From contig JAXIUW010198954.1 of assembly GCA_035591015.1 (NCBI GenBank), positions 1 through 11,575 on the forward strand: DNA of 11,575 nt, read 5' to 3'. Source of the stretch: Cephalothrix simula. Lineage: Eukaryota > Nemertea > Palaeonemertea > Archinemertea > Cephalotrichidae. This document shows positions 7,601-11,575 of the stretch, one piece after another; the stretch's first letter is position 1, and each line of letters opens with the position of its first letter. The position numbers and the translations under genes were made by a program. The notes beneath the pieces were generated by a model. That model did no database searches. It was not told the origin of the DNA and saw nothing but the letters and a program-made list of their open reading frames with translations.

Positions 7601-10600
7601 ACATTTTGGAAAGGTCTTGGATCGAACTTTGGTCTGTTTTGGTTATTATCAAAGTAACACCCTATGACTTCAGAGACGCTATTTTGATGACGTCATCAAT
7701 ATGATGTCATAGAGTGTTATTTTGATAATCAAAATGGCCCACATAATCAAAATGGTGCGCTGAGTTCATTTCCACCATCCATTTCCTATCTGCTACCAGT
7801 TTCGCTGAACTCAGAAGATTAAATTCACATTTTTGCCGCTAGGGGCGCCACAGCCGGTCAAAATTATTTGAAAACCAAAACAGACCAAAGTTCGTTCTAA
7901 GACCTTTCCAAAAAGTAAAGTTTTCCTAGGATAATGTGACGATTAGATGACTTAGGGGGACCCGATTGTTGCTCCTCCGACAATTTTTTGGAATGCAGAT
8001 CTATTTATTTGAGTGCACCATTATTGGGAAAAATCTAGTAATTTAGTTTCATTTTTTATCATGCATTGAAATTTTACCCTACAATCCCGAAATATATACT
8101 CATTTTATTATAGCAACACCATGCACTTAACAGTACAAAAGTTTCGCATGCCCCACAACAAAAGAACCGCGTGCAGCCTAAAGCGGTATAGCGTATATGA
8201 TCTGGAATACAAACTTTGTGTTTCAGATATGATGAACGAGGATGACTTAGTCGTCTATACCAACTTAAACAAATTTTCGTCAATGACTCGCCCCCACGGT
8301 TTATATATATTTTCGAAGGGGTTTACGCAGCCCCGGCCAGTAATAAAATTTGTTTCGGAAAAAATTGAAATTTTTACTACAATAAGTATTTTGGCCCATG
8401 GCGGCGCCACCCTTCAAAAATATAAACTTGGGGTTTTTGCCCGCACTTTGCCGAAACTAGCGGGGCCTTTTTTGCTCATTTGCGACGCCCTGCTAGTAAT
8501 CAATAAAGTGTGGGTATTTCTCATAAAGAGTGCATCATCCAACATTCATGAACGTTGAACCCATTGATAAATATATCAATTGGTATCATTAGTAAAGGAA
8601 TTACGCTAATTTGAAAACATTATCAGGGCAACTAACGTCGGGACCTGTTATTTCGCAACACCTATTGCATCGAAAGTTTTTCGTTTCAGCTCTGTCGAAG
8701 ACAACTCGCTTTCGGTTTCAACCCGACCGACAGCCAAAAATTGAACTGGATGAATTCGGCTAATGGAACCCGAAATGATGAAAACCGGAAGTGATTTGTC
8801 ATCAAGAGAGCTAAAACGAAACACTTGCGATACAATAGGTGTGTTTTGAAATAACAAGTAGCGACGCTAAGATTAGAAAATGTAACAAGCAGGGAAAACT
8901 CACGTGCATAATACGATTTCAAGCTTTCTGGCATACCGTTAACGGCTGGCCCAACTCTAGGGGGACTGTGGTCAGGTGATGATTGGGCAACACTAACTGT
9001 TCCAGATCTGTAATTAAAAAAATGGCGTTAAATCAATCAAATGATGGATCGAAAATTTTATCTCCAGAATCGAACCTGCGTCTTTAGAAAAATTATGTCA
9101 CATACCTCTCCCCTTCTCCATCGCTAGGTTCAGGCGTTTCGACAGTCGGTGATAACGTGCCTGTTGCACTTGAACGACCTTGAGTATCTAAAATACCAGA
9201 AGAACGCTTACTTCTACGCTTTTGATCGCCTTCCTTTTTCTGTCTTGGTGTTTTTCTAGAAAAAAGGTAAAGTCACATTACCGAAGTCTGCTCGAAAAGA
9301 AAGGACGTTCACCGACGTTACAAGACAACGGTGGGCCATTTTGTCCTGATATTGCGTCCGCAATATTGTAAAACATAAAAAATGTAGGACGCAAAAACCG
9401 GAGAATAGTTTAAAACTATACATTTTATATTAGAGATTCATGATCCGGTGTAACTGTAACGCATGGTCCAATGTTTGGCATGTACACTTCAATAGGAAAA
9501 TTAAGACAATAAGAACCGGTGGCTAATGTCCTGCTGAATAATGTACGTTGTACATAAATTTTTTTTTCTTGACGGACACTGATAAACATGAACACCGAAT
9601 TTCGTTACACCGGATATGACGTCAACATTCGTACCTGATGTCATCCCGTTTAATAACGACGTCCTCCTCTCCATCTTCATTTTTAAGGGCTGCTTCGTAC
9701 ATTTGGAATTGTTCGAGAAGGTCAAGGTCAGCTCCTGGTTTGTTCATATGTCGATGAATAATTTGTTCCATACCCTGGTTTTCCAATTGATCTGTGACGT
9801 CATAGAATCCATCTTGATCAGGAATTGAATTCAATGCCTAGAAAAAACAATTTAAATCAACATAAAAACATTAATAGAGCCACCAAGCGGTCAAAAACTA
9901 AAATATGGATACACAAAATGGATGGAAAAATTGGTTGAGGCATGACCTGGTGTTAGCTACCCGGCCCCCCGTCAGTTTCTAATATTAGGGGCATAGGAAC
10001 CCCCATAAAATATACATCGATGGTGGTAGTTTTATGAACCTACCACCACCTGGTGGAAAATGGTGGCTAAAATTAAATTGAGAATTTTGAACATACCATA
10101 CCAGGTGGTGGTAGGGACATGAAATAGCCACCATTTTACTGCATTTTGGCCTTTCCACTGATGTATAGTTTATGGGGGTTTGAATTTTCATGTTTGCCAA
10201 AAATACAAAAAAATCAATAATTTATTTATTTTCGCTAGTTATTTCGCACATTTGCCACCATCACCCTCCACCAGGTGGTGACAGGGACATGAAATTACAA
10301 TCTTGGTTCCTCATTTTGCATGCCCTTTTCAATGATATATAGGTTACGGAGGTTCCTATACCCTAAAATTAGAAACTTTTTCATCTCTTCGTGTACCGTA
10401 GCAAAAGCAGATTACGGGGAAGCCACACATAAAAAAGCTTTGCGCACTTCATATGAGTTTGCAAGGGCCTCCATCCCTCTGTTTTTCCTATTTCTTTAGT
10501 TTTATGGCTATAAATAATAGATCCATACGACAGTACAAAAAACATTTTTGAACAAATGCCGGCATTCCCAGGTGGAGAAAATTGATGAATTATTCAACAA

Positions 10601-11164
10601 TTATTCACCTTTTGACACAATGACATTTACCTTACTGAATAATTAAGGGGCAATAAATTCGAAGTGGCAGTAGTACGGTTTGCCCTATTTTAATAAAGGG
10701 ACAGTACTATTTGCATTTTAATAAGTGTAATCAATTTTACACGTACAATACTTAGCACATAGCGCCGCGTAGCCTTTACCGACGGTCAGAGGTTAATGTA
10801 TCATAAAGGCTTTCTTAAGATCTCCTCAATATCACAATAATTTTATCAAATCTTATCAAATCGTTCGTTCGTTTTAACGCGGATACAAACATTCTTAGCC
10901 AAAACGACAACAAATATGCGCCACTATTGATCACTACTAGTCTACATCTCTATTTACCTTATTTATTAGTGTCATAGCGTACACCTGGAGTTCGGTGTCA
11001 CCCAATTCAGTGTCCGCCAAAATTTCGATGAAATTCGACCATGGCTCCACAGAGCGGGTGCCATCGACCACATTGATGGCATGGATCAAAAGATTTGTAT
11101 TTGATTCTTGGTACTCCACAAATACAAGCAGTAACTTGCATGCTGTCTTTGCCACTAGTCGGTA
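1519..11164 (-). CDS. FHOD: FHOD-family formin, partial gene model (nine internal coding exons)
   Basis: This span joins nine minus-strand exons described separately below. Formins of this family nucleate, elongate and bundle actin filaments in the cytoplasm (stress fibres, and sarcomeres for FHOD3). FH1 recruits profilin-actin and the dimeric FH2 caps the barbed end. An N-terminal FH3/DID region holds the protein inactive by binding a C-terminal DAD. Seen here: 2583 coding bases (861 codons) with no internal stop, every intron GT-AG, and phases in order 0, 2, 2, 1, 1, 0, 0, 0. Domain order is FH3 C-terminal part, linker, FH1, FH2 to its GN motif. Family markers are [37 protein letters not shown] and RSNAINIG. 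Mammalian FHOD1 is about 1160 residues, so roughly 300 or more residues are missing, split between the two ends. I am very sure of the family but cannot tell FHOD1 from FHOD3; invertebrates usually have one gene. Confidence 0.93.
1732..1914 (-). CDS. FHOD: FHOD exon H: FH2 core helices
   Basis: The exon is 183 bp, 61 codons, phase 0 at both ends. The acceptor is TTTTGTTCCAG|AAAATC; the donor is GAGCAG|GTACAT. It encodes [19 protein letters not shown], a [15 protein letters not shown] segment, and [17 protein letters not shown]. Each piece matches the FHOD FH2 ([48 protein letters not shown]). It joins without gap to exon G before it and to the short exon I after it, across a 93-bp intron (1639-1731). 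Confidence 0.96.
1915..2663. other. Intron between FH2 exons G and H, with ACGCT/ACGTT-rich stretch
   Basis: The 749-bp intron has donor GTAATT at its minus-strand start (2663) and acceptor TTCCAG at 1915. From about 2020 to 2610 the motifs GACGCT, GACGCC, GACGTT, AACGTT and their reverse complement AGCGTC recur every 10 to 40 bases, in DNA that elsewhere is AT-rich and poor in CG. No exon is needed here, because FH2 continues directly from G to H. It resembles a decayed tandem repeat. Confidence 0.6.
2664..2819 (-). CDS. FHOD: FHOD exon G: FH2 linker/knob
   Basis: The exon is 156 bp, 52 codons, phase 0 at both ends. The acceptor is TTTAATTTTTCAG|AAGG; the donor is ATTGAG|GTAATT. The peptide includes [19 protein letters not shown] and [17 protein letters not shown], and ends MNREGIE. 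This is the highly conserved FH2 stretch that in FHOD proteins reads [25 protein letters not shown]. It contains the conserved Ile of NAINIG, the actin-contacting residue needed for nucleation in formins. One of the three prolines normal in LPPPR is replaced by Ser here (LPPSR). Confidence 0.96.
2820..4536. other. Intron between exons F and G, AT-rich
   Basis: The 1717-bp AT-rich intron has donor GTACGA at 4536 and acceptor TTTTTCAG at 2820. No open frame on the minus strand fits the FH2 domain, and the flanking exons join without a missing segment. Apart from the inverted repeat at 3080-3127, I see no repeat or RNA gene. Confidence 0.75.
3080..3127. repeat. Inverted repeat with GTTATTGCACG arms
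   Basis: GTTATTGCACG at 3080-3090 and CGTGCAATAAC at 3117-3127 are exact reverse complements. The pairing continues inward through a T-run and an A-run (about 19 bases per arm). It shares TTATTGCAC with the palindrome around 729-800. Confidence 0.7.
4537..5504 (-). CDS. FHOD: FHOD exon F: acidic/coiled-coil segment, FH1, start of FH2
   Basis: The exon is 968 bp, entered after one base (G+AA = Glu) with acceptor CTGTTTTCAG, and left in phase 0 at CAAAAG|GTACGA. The open frame extends upstream of the ATG at 5454 to the acceptor, so that ATG is internal. In order it encodes an Asn/Asp-rich acidic part, a heptad stretch ([16 protein letters not shown]) and a charged helix ([18 protein letters not shown]). 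The FHOD hallmark DLDFTDL lies near 4978-5001. FH1, about 4750-4935, has five proline runs separated by (M/V)(I/L)PG(G/C) for profilin binding. FH2 then begins with [14 protein letters not shown] and [11 protein letters not shown], the lasso region containing the Trp that inserts into the partner subunit. It ends [12 protein letters not shown]. Confidence 0.96.
4753..4916. repeat. In-frame proline-tract minisatellite inside FH1
   Basis: Units of about 30 to 33 bp, each a GGTGGAGGTGG-type tract plus CC(A)CCAGGTA(A/T)CA on the plus strand, encode successive PPPPP(M/V)(L/I)PG(G/C) blocks on the minus strand. Near-identical units suggest expansion by slippage or unequal exchange. Such a tract may vary in copy number between alleles while keeping the frame. 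Confidence 0.8.
5505..6803. other. Intron between exons E and F
   Basis: The 1299-bp intron has donor GTAAGA at 6803 and acceptor TTTTCAG at 5505. It is AT-rich, with no convincing exon on either strand. TTGATGACGTCAT at 6297-6309 recurs inside the foldback at 7684-7696. A stretch around 6520-6560 has local CG-containing motifs (GTGGCGCCGTCC), perhaps an old repeat. Nothing else is recognised. Confidence 0.7.
6804..7295 (-). CDS. FHOD: FHOD exon E: long charged linker exon
   Basis: The exon is 492 bp, entered after one base and left after one base. The acceptor has a long tract (TTTTTCTTTTTCTGC) ending CCAACAG|CGACG; the donor is TTTTAG|GTAAGA. An in-frame ATG lies inside the acceptor region at about 7308, but the splice phase shows the exon starts at 7295. 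The product has a very basic helical start ([15 protein letters not shown]), a Ser/Pro middle and an acidic run [10 protein letters not shown]. It ends with [10 protein letters not shown], a good match for a basophilic (PKA- or ROCK-like) phosphorylation site. The linker of this family is poorly conserved, so membership rests on frame, phase and position. Confidence 0.85.
7296..8903. other. Intron between exons D and E
   Basis: The 1608-bp intron has donor GTGAGT at 8903 and acceptor CAACAG at 7296. It contains the large foldback at 7530-7985. Between 8121 and 8558 there is a 145-codon plus-strand open frame with no recognisable domain. The stretch 8100-8560 is less AT-rich than its surroundings and may be another repeat. 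No FHOD exon is needed, since the phase of D (one base left) fits E exactly. Confidence 0.65.
7530..7985. mobile_element. Large foldback element with about 115-bp arms and nested hairpins
   Basis: The left arm 7530-7644 pairs with the right arm 7873-7985 at high identity: AATTGTCAGAGGAGCAA against its near reverse complement, then CTAAGTCATCTA, AGGAAAACT, TTTTGGAAAGGTCTT and GAACTTTGGTCTGTTTTGG. Inside are a second pair (ATTATCAAAGTAACACCCTA at about 7645-7664, facing its reverse complement near 7710-7733), the 16-bp palindrome TTGATGACGTCATCAA at 7684-7699, and a GCTGAGTTCA/TGAACTCAG hairpin near 7760-7817. There is no coding capacity, so it is non-autonomous. The family is not recognised. 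Confidence 0.88.
8904..9007 (-). CDS. FHOD: FHOD exon D: short linker exon
   Basis: The exon is 104 bp, with acceptor TTTTTAATTACAG and a strong donor GCAC|GTGAGT. It takes two bases from exon C (again an AGA codon) and leaves one base, C, which the next exon completes as CCG. It encodes [16 protein letters not shown] followed by [18 protein letters not shown], a Ser/Pro-rich, probably disordered stretch. It lies only 98 bp from exon C. No family motif is visible, so the call rests on splice signals and on the phase fitting at both ends. Confidence 0.78.
9106..9255 (-). CDS. FHOD: FHOD exon C: basic/serine-rich linker
   Basis: The exon is 150 bp. Its first base completes the AGA codon left by exon B, and it again leaves two bases (AG). 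The acceptor is CCTTTTTTCTAG and the donor is GAGAG|GTATGT. It encodes a strongly basic stretch ([20 protein letters not shown]), then a Ser/Thr/Pro and acidic part ending PEPSDGEGE. No domain is recognisable. The equivalent place in FHOD1/3 is also a variable, charged, phosphorylatable linker between FH3 and FH1. Support comes from both splice sites, the open frame and phase agreement with both neighbours, not from close sequence similarity. It may be subject to alternative splicing. Confidence 0.82.
9349..9366. repeat. 18-bp palindrome ATATTGCG-TC-CGCAATAT
   Basis: The 8-bp arms are perfect around a 2-base centre. The same GCGTCC is also matched by GGACGCAA about 35 bases downstream, giving an alternative stem. 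Confidence 0.65.
9443..9615. mobile_element. Small MITE-like element bounded by ATCCGGTGTAAC
   Basis: ATCCGGTGTAAC at 9443-9454 and GTTACACCGGAT at 9604-9615 are exact reverse complements 173 bp apart, in a non-coding A/T-rich interval. TCAT-like bases flank both ends. The right end is about 20 bp from the exon B splice donor. Confidence 0.6.
9635..9837 (-). CDS. FHOD: FHOD exon B: end of FH3/DID
   Basis: The exon is 203 bp, entering in phase 0 and leaving after two bases of a codon. The acceptor is GTTTTTTCTAG|GCATTG. The donor is ATCAG|GTACGA, with a less usual base at +4 but G at +5. The peptide contains [18 protein letters not shown], followed by a [14 protein letters not shown] segment and [12 protein letters not shown]. 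It directly continues exon A: FHOD proteins read LINK-TL-x-x-(L/I)PDQD-x-FYDVTD here. The tail VVIKRDDIR starts the charged linker. A small inverted-repeat element in the next intron ends about 20 bp from this donor. Confidence 0.93.
9973..10379. mobile_element. Inverted-repeat element made of three copies of a CCACCAGGTGG module
   Basis: The ends are inverted: GTTTCTAATATTAGGGGCAT at the left, followed by AGGAACCCCCATAAAATATA, faces ATATAGGTTACGGAGGTTCC and TACCCTAAAATTAGAAAC at the right. A third copy lies in the middle in the same orientation as the right one: CAGGTGGTGGTAGGGACATG near 10107 compared with CAGGTGGTGACAGGGACATG near 10273. Each module carries CCACC(A)GGTGG-type palindromes. 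There is no coding capacity. Confidence 0.78.
10444..10481. repeat. Dispersed repeat fragment, copy 2
   Basis: This copy resembles 1391-1430 in the same orientation (see that entry). It begins about 65 bp beyond the right end of the three-module element. Confidence 0.5.
10669..10711. repeat. Imperfect hairpin AGTAGTAC/GTACTATT
   Basis: AGTAGTACGG and the inner GCCCTATTT face AAAGGGACAGTACTATT, making an imperfect stem of about 18 pairs around a TTAAT centre. Confidence 0.45.
10958..11164 (-). CDS. FHOD: FHOD exon A: FH3/DID armadillo repeats
   Basis: The exon is 207 bp, 69 codons, entering and leaving in phase 0. The acceptor is a clear pyrimidine tract ending TTTTCAG just above 11164. The donor is AAG|GTAAAT just below 10958. 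The peptide begins [18 protein letters not shown] and ends VYAMTLINK. This matches the part of the FHOD FH3 region where the family has KLLLVFVEY, a PPW/EPWSN motif and YAMTLINK. The region folds as armadillo-like helices. In the intact protein it provides the diaphanous-inhibitory surface that binds the C-terminal DAD. It is the most upstream exon visible; the preceding one must lie beyond 11575. Confidence 0.93.
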
Positions 11165-11575
11165 CTGAAAAGGATACAAAAATAAACATATCAAGTCTCG
11201 GGGTATTAATTTGAGCTTGAGTACAATTAAAACGATTTCAATAATCTTATTTTTACATTCCCATGCGCCAATACCCTTTTGGAAAAGGGGTCGAAAAAGG
11301 GGTTACAAAACGTTCAACTATACAAATGAGCAAACTGGTCATTTTATGGCATAATGTAATCTACGGACAATACTTTACAATAGAAAACTAGAATTAATTC
11401 GAGGGATATCCCCTAAATCGGCATTTTGCTATTTTGAAAGAATTATCTTTAGGGCACTGTGCATAGATATCAACGCAATCAGTTAGAAACTCAACTCGAA
11501 ATTTTCAAAATATCGTACCATTTGAGTAGATACACTGCATACAATAATCCCCCCATTGGGATAAACTGATAAAGT
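11165..11575. other. Intron upstream of exon A
   Basis: These 411 bases follow the acceptor of exon A. I see no minus-strand segment that would supply the FH3 sequence preceding YRLVAKTA. There is a small CCTTTT-GG-AAAAGG hairpin near 11275 and nothing else of note. Confidence 0.7.

Larger units (their letters stand above)
9256..9634. other. Intron between exons B and C
   Basis: The 379-bp intron has donor GTACGA at 9634 and acceptor TTTTTTCTAG at 9256. It holds an 18-bp palindrome (9349-9366) and a small inverted-repeat element (9443-9615) that together take up most of it. Confidence 0.75.
9838..10957. other. Intron between exons A and B
   Basis: The 1120-bp intron has donor GTAAAT at 10957 and acceptor TTTTCTAG at 9838. 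The flanking exons join directly in the FH3 alignment, so no exon is missing. It contains the three-module element at 9973-10379, a dispersed repeat fragment at 10444-10481 and a small hairpin at 10669-10711. Confidence 0.75.

Noticed and set aside
7684-7699. TGACGTCA as a cAMP-response promoter element
   Set aside because: It is the centre of a palindrome inside a foldback element within an intron, so its presence is explained by the repeat.
7483-7704. 73-codon plus-strand open frame
   Set aside because: It lies mostly in one arm of the foldback element and has no recognisable protein feature.
8648-8934. Minus-strand open frames read through from exon D
   Set aside because: A strong GTGAGT donor at 8903 ends exon D, and the next exon's phase fits it; the reading beyond is intron.
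9985-10200. 71-codon minus-strand open frame
   Set aside because: It falls within the three-module repeat element and follows no family or splice logic.
1-11575. tRNA, rRNA, CRISPR array or viral genes
   Set aside because: No cloverleaf with A/B boxes, no rRNA-like stretch, no regular repeat-spacer pattern and no polymerase, capsid or integrase motifs were seen on either strand.

Overview
The window is eukaryotic, animal nuclear DNA: AT-rich, intron-split, and full of short inverted repeats and MITE-like foldbacks. It holds no bacterial features. The one gene that can be supported lies on the minus strand. It is the middle part of a formin of the FHOD (FHOD1/FHOD3) family, an actin nucleating and bundling protein. 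The low GC, short introns and dense foldback repeats suggest a non-vertebrate, perhaps marine, animal. The sequence alone does not settle the phylum.

Nine coding exons can be placed, all with GT-AG introns and fully compatible phases: 10958-11164, 9635-9837, 9106-9255, 8904-9007, 6804-7295, 4537-5504, 2664-2819, 1732-1914 and 1519-1638. Spliced, they give 2583 coding bases, or 861 codons with no stop. In order they encode the C-terminal part of the armadillo-like FH3/DID regulatory region (first two exons), a charged serine-rich linker (three exons), and one large exon carrying an acidic/coiled-coil segment, the FHOD signature DLDFTDL, the proline-rich FH1 and the start of FH2. Three further exons carry FH2 up to its GN motif (GNFLNG). 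The 5' end of the gene (the start, GTPase-binding-like domain and early FH3) lies beyond 11575. The 3' end (rest of FH2 and the DAD) lies before position 1. The 1519-1638 exon is short and easy to miss, but it continues the FH2 domain exactly.

The non-coding DNA is intron. From 1 to 1518 it is a patchwork of repeats: an 18-bp minisatellite, a degenerate 'TTCCCTGACTTTT' repeat, a foldback with about 50-bp arms, a 32-bp palindromic tandem repeat, a near-perfect 37-bp palindrome and a 25-bp perfect inverted repeat. The intron at 7296-8903 contains a foldback element with arms of about 115 bp. The intron at 9838-10957 contains an element built of three copies of one module. The intron at 9256-9634 contains a small element ending about 20 bp from a splice donor. 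The intron at 1915-2663 contains an unusual CpG-containing stretch with recurring ACGCT/ACGTT motifs.

No new multi-gene system is visible. The interest lies in the FHOD gene model and in the several uncharacterised inverted-repeat families in its introns.
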